Of a DNA stretch of 39,351 nucleotides, positions 1 through 8,442 are shown piece by piece (position 1 is the stretch's first letter; every line of letters begins with the position of its first letter). The notes beneath the pieces are model-generated. The model saw only the letters and a list, made by a program, of their open reading frames with translations. It did not search any database and was not told the DNA's origin. Both the position numbers and the translations under genes were made by a program. Source of the stretch: Verrucomicrobiota bacterium (GTDB lineage Bacteria > Verrucomicrobiota > Verrucomicrobiia > Limisphaerales > JACRJZ01); NCBI GenBank assembly GCA_016219875.1, contig JACRJZ010000004.1:1-39351 (forward strand), written 5' to 3'.

Positions 1-42
1 AAGAGGCTCCATGGACACCGGACTGGAAGTCCGGCGAACCGG

Positions 43-213
43 CAGGCTCAGACATCCAGAGCCGTGGAACGCGCCTGGGCCGCCCGGTGAGGGCACCGGG
101 CCTACAAGGCACGCCTTTCCTGTAGGCCGGGTCCCCTGACCAGGTGAACGCCGCTTCATCTCGATTCCTGGCCTCCACAAAACCGTGTGGACAGTTCAGG
201 ATGTCTGAGGCTG
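43..213. repeat. R1 repeat copy 1: 171-bp element with inverted ends
   Basis: The ends are inverted repeats: CAGGCTCAGACATCCAGA at 43-60 pairs with TCAGGATGTCTGAGGCTG at 196-213 (16 of 18). The middle (about 82-160) contains a second palindrome built on GGGCACCGGGCCTAC and GTAGGCCGGGTCCCC. A clearly related copy lies at 12321-12492 in the same orientation. No coding content is apparent. The right end runs into an R4 palindrome at the 3' end of the TIR-CHAT gene. It looks like a non-autonomous palindromic element, but mobility is inferred. Confidence 0.8.
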
Positions 214-229
214 GAAAGCCTGCCGCTAC
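208..229. repeat. R4 palindrome providing the TIR-CHAT gene's stop codon
   Basis: AGGCTGGAAAGCCTGCCGCTAC is one copy of the short palindromic repeat that recurs between genes in this window (consensus on the other strand GTAGCGCAGGCTTTCCAGCC). Read on the minus strand its leading GTAG contains the TAG that ends the large TIR-CHAT gene (228-226). The gene's present C-terminus may therefore have been set by repeat insertion. Confidence 0.7.
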
Positions 230-3200
230 GAACCGGGGACGCCAAGCCGGTCAAGGAGCAGGTGCAACTCGGCGGCATCGTCGTAGTCGAGATTTGGGTC
301 GGCGGCCAGGGCGCGGTCGCGCGAACCGGAGAGGATGGATTGGAGGGCGGGCAGCAAGCGGCGCGCGTAGTCCGGCAGGTCAGGTTGCTTTGCGAGTTGG
401 GCCAGTTCGGCGGCGGCTTGGGCGGGATGGCCGTCCGCAATGGCTTGGGCGACGGCGGCGCAAAGCTGAGCGCCGATGCCTCTGCCAATGGATTCGCCCT
501 CATCGCGGCGGTAGGCGAGGTAGGCGGCGATGGCCTGCTCGCGGGCTTGGGCGGCGGCAGGCGCGTTGCCCACGGCGCGCTCGATGTCGCTGAGGATGGC
601 GAAGGTCTTCCACAGCTCGGCGGCGTGGCCCATCGGCTTCCGGCACTCGATGGCGCGCTGGATTTCGCGACGGGCTTCGTCGTGGCGGCCCAGTTTGACC
701 AGTTCGTCCGCGATGTTGTTGCGATCAATGCCTTCAGCTCGCAGGTCGCCGAGTTCAAGATCGATGTTAACTGCCTGACGATAGAAACGCACCGCGTCTT
801 CCGTCCGGCCCATTTCGGAATAGAGATTGCCGAGTTGGGTAAGAGTGTCGCACTCGCCTTTGCGGTTGCCGCGGTGCACCTCGATCCGCAGCGACTCCTG
901 GTAGGCGTGCTCCGCGGCTTCGTATTGGCCGGCCTGTTCGCAGACCATGCCGATTTGGTGCCAAGCCGTCGCCACGCTGGTCGGTTCGCCCAGTCGCTCG
1001 AACGTCGCCCGCGCCTCGGTGTAGGCCGCCAGCGCGTCCGCGTAACGCCGCTGAAGCATCCGGACGGTGCCGAGTTGGCCTTTGCCGGTGGCAACCTGCC
1101 GCGCGTCGCCGAGACCTTCAGCCAGCTTGATTTTCTCCTCATAGGCGGCAGCAGCTTGGTCCAGTTGGCCGAGGGCGGTCAAGCAGTCGGCGCGCTCGGC
1201 CAAGCTGACGGACGCCATGCCGGCGGCGCTCTGGTTTCCGGCGTCAGCGAGTTTCTGGAAGCGCGCACTGGCCCCGGCCAACGGCGGCAGCGCGGATTGC
1301 GGATCGCCGCTCATGCGCAAGGCGCGGCCCAAGCTGAAGTGGGCCATCGCCAAATCGTAGGCCGCGCCAGTGTAGGCGGAGTCGCCGGCGGTTTGGGCGC
1401 GGGCGAGCAGGCTGCGGGCGGTGGGAACAGCTTCGGTGGCTCGTCCGGCGTCGAGCAAGCGCTCGACGGCAGCGGACTCGGCCAGGTAGCGGGCATGGCT
1501 CCATTCGCCGAGGTGGGCGGCGGCTTGCTCGCGGAGGGCGGCGGCGCGGGCCAGGGCTTTCGGGCGGCCCAAGGGTTGCAGGAGGCCTTCGAGGGAGGTG
1601 GACATGGCAACCACGGAGTCCCAGGTGATTTGAGATTCTTGATTTGTGATTTCAGATTGCGCGGCGCGGAAACGCCATTCGAGGGCGGCGAGGAGGTTCG
1701 GGAGTTCGAGCAGGGTGAGCGTCGCGGCGAGGTGCGCGTCTTTGACCTTCTGCTCGTAGAGGAAGCCGGTCAGTTGGGCCATGGCGTCGGCCCAGGCGGC
1801 TTCGGCGGCCTGGCATTGCGGCACGCTCAACTCGCGCTCCAGCGCCGGCCCCAGCGCCGGATCCAGCCGCAGGTAGCCGGGAAATTTGTTGACGAGCGAC
1901 TCCGCCAGGCCGACTTGGACCAAGGCTCCGGCCAGTTGCACGGCGAGTTGCAGCGCCTTGTCGCCGGACTCGCAATAGCCGATGGCAGATAGCAGATGGC
2001 CGATTGTGACAAGGTCGCCGCCGCCTTGCAGCACTGCCAGCGGCGGCAGCAGTTGCCGCAGTTCCTTCGGCAAGCGGCGCAGGGAGAGTTCGACGCTGGC
2101 GAAGAGGGACAGTTCGCGGGCGTTGAGCTTGTCGCCGTGCTTCTCGTGCAGCACCCGCATGATCTGCCGGATGGCCTCGGTGGTCGGAGCCAGCCGCTGT
2201 TCCATGAGTTCGCGGGCCACCAGCACCAAGCTGCGGGCGTGGCAGTTCACCGCCTCGACCAGCGCCTCGATTTGCTGCTCGTTTTCCACGTCGTTCGCCG
2301 CGCGCGGCATCCGCTCACCCTCGCCCAGCACCCGGCCCACCAGTTCGATGGCCTCGCTCCGGTCCACCCGGTCAATGGTAAGGTGGTGGTCGTTGAACGG
2401 CTCCGGCAACGGCGTGCGCGTGGTGAAAATGAACCGCGTGCCGCGCACGACGGAGAGCCGCTGGCAAAGCGCGAGCAAGTCGGAGAGGAGCGCGGGGTCG
2501 AAGATGTTTTGGGGAGCACACGCCGCCGGCGTGTCGTTTTCGGCGGCCCGCCGAAAACCCTCCTCTGGCTTATCTGACGATGCATCCGGCGGGCCGCCGG
2601 ATACAGCACGCGGGCCGCGTGCGCTCCCCCATCCCACCGGCGGCAGGACGGACTCGCAGTTGTCGAGGACGATGAGCGTGGGGTGGTCTCGCAAGGCGCG
2701 CTCGACGTATTGCTCGGCCTTGGCGGGTTCCTGTCCGGCGCGGCTCAGGAAATCGGGCACGAGTTGTTCGCCGATGGCCCAGAGCACCGTGCGGGCGTCG
2801 CCGCTTTGTTCCAGGCTCACAAACGCCGCGCGTTGGAACCGCTGGCTGGAGACGAGCCATCGCGCCAGTTCGCAACCCAGCGCTGTCTTGCCTTCGCCGC
2901 CTTCGCCGCGGAGCACGACGTAACGCGCCGCGCCCTCGCCTTTGCCGTCGCGACAAAGGAGGCGTTCGGCCTTGAGCAATTCGCGGCTGCGGCCCACGAA
3001 GCTGTGCGGCGGCGGTTCCGGCAGCCGGCCCAGCGCGAGCTGGCGGGCTTTCTTGATTTCCTCCCGCACGCGCGCCGACGGCGTTTCGCGGATGAGTTGA
3101 GGGTCGGTTTCTTCCTGGAAGAGCACGGGCACGAACCAGTCTTCCATCTTCAACTCGCCGGTGAAGGCCTTGCCGCGGCGCGGGTCGGCCTTGAGCGCCT

Positions 3201-4842
3201 GCTGCCCGGCGAGCATGGCCTGGCCGACGCGTTCGCCGCTGAGGAGTTGCTGGTAAAAGACGCTGATGAACCGGCGCGCCGTCTCGACCAGCACGCTGTG
3301 GCTCATGGCCGCCACGCAGGCCACGCCGCCTTGCAACAGCCGGCCCGCCACGGACGACGTGGGGTCCTGCTCGGCCTGGGCGGATTGGCAGGCTTCGAGG
3401 AAGAAGAGCGGCACGCGGTGGTCGCGGATGATCTCGCCCAGGCGCTGGGCATCGACGATGTCGCTGCGTCGCTTTTCCAGCTTCGCCGTATCGTCCGGAT
3501 GCTCGAAGACAAGGGCGCCCAGGCCCAATCGTCCGCCCGCGCCCTCGCGCTGGTGGTGATCGAACACGCCGTGGCCGTCGAAGTGAATGACGTGGTAAGG
3601 CACGCCGGCCTTCACGGCGCGCTGAAGCTCGGCTTGCAGGGCCGGGAACGTGGGCGGGTTCAGCACGGTGAATTCGGCCAACTCGCCCAGCGGCGCCAGG
3701 GCCTCGACCAACGGGCGGGCGCTGACGCGGTGGTCAATGTAACCGGCGTGCTTGTCTTCCGGTCGCGGGCTGACCAGCAGGATGCGGATGGGCGGCTCGG
3801 TCGCAATGGAAGTCTTGACGGTCCGGTTCGGGAGCCGGCGGCGGACGCGCACGCCGCGCTTGCCGTGGAAGAGATAGCCCTCTTCGTCGTGAATGAGTTC
3901 CCACGGCAGGGACAGAAGAAGGGTGGCGGCTTCGCGGGCTTCGGCCTGTTTCGCGGCTCTGGCCTGGTCGTCCAGCGCCGCTTCCGCGAGGAAGTTCTCG
4001 TCCACCAAAACCGAGAAGCGATGCTCGACCGCGGCTGCCTGCCACGATTTGAGTAGTTCACGCGCCGTCTCCTCGCGGAGTGCCGCAGCGAACAGAGCTT
4101 GGCCCCACGCGGTGAGCGCGGCTTCGACGGCGCGGGCGCGTTCGGCGAACACGCCTTCCGTGGCCGGCCAGCGGGGATAGCTTTCGAGATACCAAGCGAT
4201 TTCACCAGCCTCGATGGCGCCGAGCGGCGAGGTGAAATGAAACGGCAGGCTGTTCACGGCCGGCGTGTTGGCACCGGGCGGGTCGTAGATCAGAACAGCG
4301 CGGGCGGTGGCGCGGCGTTTGCCGTCGGTCTGGACGATGGCTGGCTCGCGGAGGTCGAGGATCAGGTCAGCGATGGGCGTGAGGTCCACGTCCGGCGCGG
4401 GTTCCAGGTCAGCCGGCTGTGCCACGCCCAGGGCGGCGAGCAGGCTGGGCAGCGCGTTTTGCACTCCACCCGGTTTGGGATCGAGCGAGACCGCGACCGG
4501 CTCCGGCTCCGAGCCAAACCAATGTGCGAGCGCGTCCGGCCCGATGCCCGGCAACAGAACAGGAACGATCCGGTAGGCGTCGCCGCGTTGCACCCGGACT
4601 TTGAGCGCGTGCTGAAGCTCTTTGCGGACCCAGCGAGAGTTGAGCGTGCGCGGGCTGAGCACGAGCAGGAAGCGGGAGGCTCCTTCAATCGCCTTTTGGA
4701 TTTCCGGTTCGAGGGCGTCACCGGCGAGGAGTTGGCGCGAGTCAGCCCAGACGGAGAAGCCGCGCGCTTCCAAGGCTTCGCGCAGTTTCTTGACCACCGC
4801 GTCATCGGCGGTGGTGTGCGAGACGAAGATGTGGTTGCCCAT
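226..4842 (-). CDS. TIR - CHAT protease - STAND NTPase - TPR protein (1538 aa), candidate immune effector
   Basis: This is a single-chain sensor-effector. Residues 1-110 are a TIR domain (VSHTTADD; WVRKE at 71-75, whose Glu matches the NADase glutamate of SARM1-type TIRs). Residues about 155-575 are a caspase-like CHAT domain with LPWELIHD, HFDGHG (His424) and LEACQSA (Cys485), the expected catalytic pair. Residues about 610-1000 are a STAND/NB-ARC-like NTPase (FVGR; Walker A GEGGEGKT 646-653; Walker B TLIVLDNCE 722-730; FIFTTRT sensor). Residues about 1090-1480 are TPR repeats, presumably ligand-sensing. I chose the ATG at 4842, not the upstream frame opening at 4902, because AAGGA lies just before it and the TIR starts there. 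A palindromic insert encodes residues about 738-780, between Walker B and the next conserved segment. The stop lies in an R4 repeat. Defence by NAD depletion and/or proteolysis is inferred from the domains. No partner gene is adjacent. Confidence 0.9.
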   Translation of the reverse strand: MGNHIFVSHTTADDAVVKKLREALEARGFSVWADSRQLLAGDALEPEIQKAIEGASRFLLVLSPRTLNSRWVRKELQHALKVRVQRGDAYRIVPVLLPGIGPDALAHWFGSEPEPVAVSLDPKPGGVQNALPSLLAALGVAQPADLEPAPDVDLTPIADLILDLREPAIVQTDGKRRATARAVLIYDPPGANTPAVNSLPFHFTSPLGAIEAGEIAWYLESYPRWPATEGVFAERARAVEAALTAWGQALFAAALREETARELLKSWQAAAVEHRFSVLVDENFLAEAALDDQARAAKQAEAREAATLLLSLPWELIHDEEGYLFHGKRGVRVRRRLPNRTVKTSIATEPPIRILLVSPRPEDKHAGYIDHRVSARPLVEALAPLGELAEFTVLNPPTFPALQAELQRAVKAGVPYHVIHFDGHGVFDHHQREGAGGRLGLGALVFEHPDDTAKLEKRRSDIVDAQRLGEIIRDHRVPLFFLEACQSAQAEQDPTSSVAGRLLQGGVACVAAMSHSVLVETARRFISVFYQQLLSGERVGQAMLAGQQALKADPRRGKAFTGELKMEDWFVPVLFQEETDPQLIRETPSARVREEIKKARQLALGRLPEPPPHSFVGRSRELLKAERLLCRDGKGEGAARYVVLRGEGGEGKTALGCELARWLVSSQRFQRAAFVSLEQSGDARTVLWAIGEQLVPDFLSRAGQEPAKAEQYVERALRDHPTLIVLDNCESVLPPVGWGSARGPRAVSGGPPDASSDKPEEGFRRAAENDTPAACAPQNIFDPALLSDLLALCQRLSVVRGTRFIFTTRTPLPEPFNDHHLTIDRVDRSEAIELVGRVLGEGERMPRAANDVENEQQIEALVEAVNCHARSLVLVARELMEQRLAPTTEAIRQIMRVLHEKHGDKLNARELSLFASVELSLRRLPKELRQLLPPLAVLQGGGDLVTIGHLLSAIGYCESGDKALQLAVQLAGALVQVGLAESLVNKFPGYLRLDPALGPALERELSVPQCQAAEAAWADAMAQLTGFLYEQKVKDAHLAATLTLLELPNLLAALEWRFRAAQSEITNQESQITWDSVVAMSTSLEGLLQPLGRPKALARAAALREQAAAHLGEWSHARYLAESAAVERLLDAGRATEAVPTARSLLARAQTAGDSAYTGAAYDLAMAHFSLGRALRMSGDPQSALPPLAGASARFQKLADAGNQSAAGMASVSLAERADCLTALGQLDQAAAAYEEKIKLAEGLGDARQVATGKGQLGTVRMLQRRYADALAAYTEARATFERLGEPTSVATAWHQIGMVCEQAGQYEAAEHAYQESLRIEVHRGNRKGECDTLTQLGNLYSEMGRTEDAVRFYRQAVNIDLELGDLRAEGIDRNNIADELVKLGRHDEARREIQRAIECRKPMGHAAELWKTFAILSDIERAVGNAPAAAQAREQAIAAYLAYRRDEGESIGRGIGAQLCAAVAQAIADGHPAQAAAELAQLAKQPDLPDYARRLLPALQSILSGSRDRALAADPNLDYDDAAELHLLLDRLGVPGS
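2511..2629. repeat. R6: 119-bp block of four perfect palindromes inside the NTPase coding region
   Basis: The outer ends GGGGAGC (2511-2517) and GCTCCCC (2623-2629) are inverted. Inside are four perfect palindromes, each with a one-base centre: arms 2518-2525/2527-2534 (ACACGCCG), 2537-2546/2548-2557 (TTTTCGGCGG), 2584-2592/2594-2602 (ATCCGGCGG) and 2606-2613/2615-2622 (GCACGCGG). All are read through in frame by the TIR-CHAT gene, giving a Gly/Pro/Ala-rich linker after Walker B. Conserved STAND sequence resumes at about residue 781 (FDPALLSDLLALCQRL). Confidence 0.9.
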
Positions 4843-5045
4843 GTTTGTCCTTCCACACACCCGGAATGTCTGAATTGCCTCCGCCGTCCGTTCCACTGCC
4901 ACACTGAACGCGATTCATCATCGTCGGCAAAGCATCCCGGAAAACAGGCGGACAATGACGGCCCCGGTGCGGGATAGCCAGGAGAAAAAACGCTCTCTGC
5001 CCCTCCACCGTTGACAAATCCGCCCTGCCGGGCAGTGTGCCCCGC

Positions 5046-6119
5046 ATGACAACATTCCATCCCGATGGCCCGGCTTCCTCGGAAGCGGCCCGCTCCACCC
5101 ACTCCCGCCGCCAGTTTCTAACTCAAGCCGCGGCGGCCTCCGCGCTGGTCGCCAGCGGCGCTCTGAGTCCGCTGGCGCACGCGGCTGAACCGGCTTCCAC
5201 CAAACCCACTCGCCCGCGCATTGGCTGCTTGAGCTGGAATTTCCATTCATTGCGCGCCGGAGAGAATCCTGAACCAGCCATCGACATTATCGGCGGGCTG
5301 GGCTTCGAAGCCATCGAGTTGATCGTCTGCGCCCGCGATGACATCCAGAATTACTGGACCGACGCCAAGGTCGATCAGCTCAAGAAGCAACTGGAGAAGA
5401 ACAAGCTCGAAGTGTCGCAGTTCGTCCTCTTTCAGCCGGTCGTGGAAGGACTCTCCAGCCTCGACGCCGCCGAGCGCCGCCAGAGCCTCGACTACTTCGA
5501 CATCGGCTGCCGCTTGGGGAAGAAATTCGGCGCGCCGCTGGTGAACATCGTGGCGCCTTGGGCGCGCGAGTTGGGCAAAGGCCAGGGCTACATCCCGCGC
5601 TTCTACGAGATCTCCAAGCCGCGCGAAGGCCAGAAGTACCACATCAACATCGCAGCGACGCTCGACTATGATCGCGTCTGGGAACAATGGATCACGACCG
5701 TGAAGGCGCTGCTGGAGCGCGTAAAAGCCCACGGCCTCAAGCTGAGCATTGAGCACCACACGCATTGTCTGATCGAGGACGCCAACGCGTTCCTCCGCCT
5801 GTGCGACGCCGTGCGCGACCCCGACCTGGGCTACAACCTGGATGCCGGCTGGACCCTCCTCCAGCGCGAGTATCCGCCCGTGGCCATCTACAAGGTCGGC
5901 AAACGTCTCGTGAACCTCCACATGCGCGACATCGACGGCATGATGCGGAGCTTCGTGCCGGCGGGTGAGGGCGTGATGGACTTCCAGGCCATTGCTGATG
6001 CGCTCAAAGCCATCGGTTTCCACGGCTGCCTTTCCCTGGAGCAAGACCGGCATCAAGGCATGGACATGAAGGCCGTCTGTGCGCGCTACCTGGAGTTGAT
6101 GAAGAAGTGCCTTGGCTGA
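5046..6119 (+). CDS. Tat-exported sugar phosphate isomerase/epimerase-like TIM-barrel protein (357 aa)
   Basis: It belongs to the xylose isomerase-like TIM-barrel family (AP_endonuc_2, PF01261). The N-terminus carries a textbook Tat signal, SRRQFL at 20-25, then a hydrophobic stretch and AHA just before residue 48, so it should be exported folded. Candidate metal ligands typical of the family are Glu236 (SIEHHTH), Asp266 (NLDAGW), His292 (NLHMRD) and Glu332 (SLEQD). The ATG at 5046 is preferred; a GTG four codons... upstream at 5037 is in frame, and neither has a clear ribosome-binding site. It is followed after 58 bp by a DUF1080 gene on the same strand, a common pairing in Verrucomicrobiota and Planctomycetes that suggests carbohydrate modification. 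The substrate cannot be told from sequence. Confidence 0.9.
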   Translation: MTTFHPDGPASSEAARSTHSRRQFLTQAAAASALVASGALSPLAHAAEPASTKPTRPRIGCLSWNFHSLRAGENPEPAIDIIGGLGFEAIELIVCARDDIQNYWTDAKVDQLKKQLEKNKLEVSQFVLFQPVVEGLSSLDAAERRQSLDYFDIGCRLGKKFGAPLVNIVAPWARELGKGQGYIPRFYEISKPREGQKYHINIAATLDYDRVWEQWITTVKALLERVKAHGLKLSIEHHTHCLIEDANAFLRLCDAVRDPDLGYNLDAGWTLLQREYPPVAIYKVGKRLVNLHMRDIDGMMRSFVPAGEGVMDFQAIADALKAIGFHGCLSLEQDRHQGMDMKAVCARYLELMKKCLG

Positions 6120-6177
6120 AAATTTTCCGGAGCCTTTGGCGCCGTGAAACTACGAAAGAGAATCCTGAGAGCCTGCG

Positions 6178-6933
6178 ATGAACACCACCTCCCTCACACT
6201 CCTCACTCCACTCCTGCTGGGCTGCCTCAGCTTTCAGGCCGTGGCCGCGGACGACGGCTTCGTCCCCATCTTCGACGGCAAGACGCTTGCCGGCTGGCAC
6301 GTCAGCGCCAAGACCGGCCACAGCCGCGCCAGCAAGAACCAAACGGGCGGCAAGTGGATCGTCGAAGACGGCGCCATCATCGGCAGCCAGGACATTCCCG
6401 GCAACGGCGGCATCGTCATCACCGACGAGCCGTTCGGCGACTTCGAGGTGGCCCTGGAAATGAACAACGACTTTGGCCCGGACAGCGGCTTGTTTCTGCG
6501 CAGCACCGAAGACGGCAAAGCCTATCAGGCCATGATCGATTACCACGGCCGGGGCAACGTCATGGGCATTTACGGCGAGGGCCTCGGCGGCTTTGGCGCC
6601 AGCACCTACAACTTCGACGGCAGCCCGGATCGCATCCGCGTGAAGCCGGGCGTGACGAACTTCCCGGTGCTGCCGGAATCCTGGAAGTCTTTCTGGCGGC
6701 ACGGCCAGTGGAACGAATTCCGCGCCCGCATCGTGGGCAACCCTCCGACCGTCACCACCTGGATCAACGGCGTGAAGTTCATGGAGTGGACCGACACGCA
6801 GAAGCGGCTGCCGGACACCGGCGGCATCGCCCTGCAGGTCCACGGCGGCGGCGACGGCACGAAGCAGTTCGTGCGGTATCGGAACGTGCGGGTCAAGAAG
6901 CTCAACGCCGGGCAGGGAAACAAGCCGCAGTGA
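6178..6933 (+). CDS. DUF1080 / 3-keto-disaccharide hydrolase family secreted protein (251 aa)
   Basis: The opening FVPIFDGKTLAGWH (28-41), the segment GKWIVEDGAIIG and the later FGDFEVALEMN and SGLFLRS mark the DUF1080 family (PF06439), a concanavalin-like beta-sandwich. Some members hydrolyse 3-keto-glycosides; activity here is by family only. The N-terminus is a signal peptide. Cleavage after AVA at 21-23 would release a soluble protein, but LLGC at 13-16 is a weak lipobox, so a lipoprotein is possible. It probably shares a transcript with the upstream TIM-barrel gene. Downstream lies a nested inverted repeat that separates it from the convergent CoA-ligase-like gene. Confidence 0.9.
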   Translation: MNTTSLTLLTPLLLGCLSFQAVAADDGFVPIFDGKTLAGWHVSAKTGHSRASKNQTGGKWIVEDGAIIGSQDIPGNGGIVITDEPFGDFEVALEMNNDFGPDSGLFLRSTEDGKAYQAMIDYHGRGNVMGIYGEGLGGFGASTYNFDGSPDRIRVKPGVTNFPVLPESWKSFWRHGQWNEFRARIVGNPPTVTTWINGVKFMEWTDTQKRLPDTGGIALQVHGGGDGTKQFVRYRNVRVKKLNAGQGNKPQ

Positions 6934-6941
6934 GCCGAACG

Positions 6942-7251
6942 CCCCGTAGGACAGGCGTCGCGCCTGTCTCCGGGACCAATGCAGCGGACCCGGTGTCGGC
7001 AGGACGTTTGACTTGAAGCCGAAAACCGAAGTTGCGTTCAGATCCTCGCGCAAAGGCGCAAAGACGCAAAGCCTTCGATCAAAAAAAGCGTGCGCGATAA
7101 ACGGTGCGCGCACCTCGTCCCCAAATCCTTCTGCCTTGGCGTCTTGGCGTCTTAGCGCGAGTTCAACTTCGGAGTTCGGGTTGAAGCGATCACCGAGCAG
7201 TGAATGCGACTCTCGACAATGGAGACAGGCGAGACGCCTGTCCTACGGGGG
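6942..7251. repeat. 310-bp nested inverted repeat between convergent genes
   Basis: The whole intergenic gap between the DUF1080 gene and the PaaK-like gene is one imperfect palindrome. Outer arms 6942-6971 and 7221-7251 are inverse copies of a repeat containing GTAGGACAGGCGTCGCGCC, itself palindromic. Inside, a CTCGCGCAAAGGCGCAAAGA-type stretch near 7041-7070 faces its inverse near 7133-7163 (CTTGGCGTCTTGGCGTCTTA). No coding content is visible. Its position suggests a possible two-way transcription stop; this is inferred. Confidence 0.8.
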
Positions 7252-7257
7252 AGACCT

Positions 7258-8442
7258 TCAGGCGGGCTGAGGCGGTCCCTGAAACCGCACCTCCGCTTCG
7301 ATGCCGAGGCGGGTGAGGAACTCCGATTCGATTTCGTGGCGGAGCTTCTCCAGGACCCAGATCGTGTCGGAGAACATGTCCTCCGACATCGGGAGGGTGA
7401 TGGCGATACGGCGGTCGGAAACCTGGACCTGAAAGGGCCGTCCGGACACCGGCGTTTGGGCCAGGACTTCCGCGATCTGGGTTTCGTAGAGCGGCGTCTC
7501 GTTCACGCACAGCCGGCGGTCGAGACGCGCGCCGGGTTTGAGGATCGCACCGGTCCGGCCGCAGGAGCATTTCTCGCGGCTGAGTTCGCAGGCGATGCGG
7601 GTCCGATAGCGAAGCAGCGGCATCGCTTCGCGACAGAGCGTGGTCACGATGAGTTCGCCGTCTTGGACTTCCGGGAGGAAATGGTCTTCGTGGATGTGGA
7701 ATTGGCCGGCCCCGCATTCGACGCAGAGGCCGGGGTCGAGGATTTCGCCGAGGCCGAAGTTGCTCTGCACTTTGGCGAAGAGGCCGGCGGAAAGCTGCTC
7801 CCGCGTGGCGCTGCCCACCGGACGCGAGAGCAACACCGTGCGCAAATGGAGCGACTGCGGGTCCAGCCGGCGGTGCTCCATCACGCGCATCAGTTCGAGG
7901 GCGTTGAGGGGCGTGGTGACGAGGACGGTGGGCCGGTAGTTCTGCAGCATCGCCAGTTGCGAGTCGATGTGCGCGGGGTCTTCGGCGATGACGGAGGCTT
8001 CGATGACCTGGGCGCCAAAGAGGTAGCCCGCGGAGCCTTCATAGACGCCGCCGCCCAGCGACATCTGGATCACGTCGTTCGCCGTCAGGCCGCTGGCGAC
8101 CAGTTGGCGGGCCACAAGCCGGCCCCATTGCGTGAGATCGTTGCGGGTGTGGCCGATGACCAGCGGCTTGCCCTCCGGCCCCACGGTCGTGTGCAGCCGG
8201 ATGATCTCGCGCATCGGAAAGGCGAACATGCCGTACGGGAAACCCGCCGCCATGTCTTCCGGCGTGGTGAACGGCAGGCGCGGCAGATCGGCCAGCGCCT
8301 CGACGCGGAGGTCGCCGATCTTCTCGCGGTAGCGGCGGACGTTGCGTTTGAGGCGCGCGAGCAGGGCTTGCAGGCGTTCCAACTGGAGTTGCTCCAGTTC
8401 GGCGCGCGGCATCGTTTCGTAGCGGCGGTCGAAGATGTTCAT
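7258..8442 (-). CDS. PaaK-like adenylate-forming CoA ligase (394 aa)
   Basis: It resembles phenylacetate-CoA ligase: LERLQALLARLKRNVRRYRE near the N-terminus, GKPLVIGHTRNDL (P-loop region), NFGLGEILDPG (PaaK YGLSE motif), HIHEDHFLPEV, a YRTRI segment and CSCGRTGA. PaaK proteins are about 430 aa, so it is slightly short. The usual SSGTTGKP P-loop reads TVGPEGKP, an unusual change that could alter or weaken adenylation. The ATG at 8442 overlaps the livF stop by ATGA (8442-8439), so translation is probably coupled to the transporter. An importer-ligase unit suggests uptake and CoA activation of a carboxylic acid, possibly aromatic. The substrate is not determined. Confidence 0.85.
   Translation of the reverse strand: MNIFDRRYETMPRAELEQLQLERLQALLARLKRNVRRYREKIGDLRVEALADLPRLPFTTPEDMAAGFPYGMFAFPMREIIRLHTTVGPEGKPLVIGHTRNDLTQWGRLVARQLVASGLTANDVIQMSLGGGVYEGSAGYLFGAQVIEASVIAEDPAHIDSQLAMLQNYRPTVLVTTPLNALELMRVMEHRRLDPQSLHLRTVLLSRPVGSATREQLSAGLFAKVQSNFGLGEILDPGLCVECGAGQFHIHEDHFLPEVQDGELIVTTLCREAMPLLRYRTRIACELSREKCSCGRTGAILKPGARLDRRLCVNETPLYETQIAEVLAQTPVSGRPFQVQVSDRRIAITLPMSEDMFSDTIWVLEKLRHEIESEFLTRLGIEAEVRFQGPPQPA

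Noticed and set aside
187..1992. Long plus-strand open frame opposite the TPR region of the TIR-CHAT gene
   Set aside because: It is antisense to a well-supported coding region and has Gly/Ala/Arg-rich sequence without family features; high GC keeps antisense frames open.
5011..5039. TTGACA as a -35 box for the TIM-barrel gene
   Set aside because: The matching -10 position reads AGTGTG and lies only a few bases before the start codon, too close for a normal promoter.
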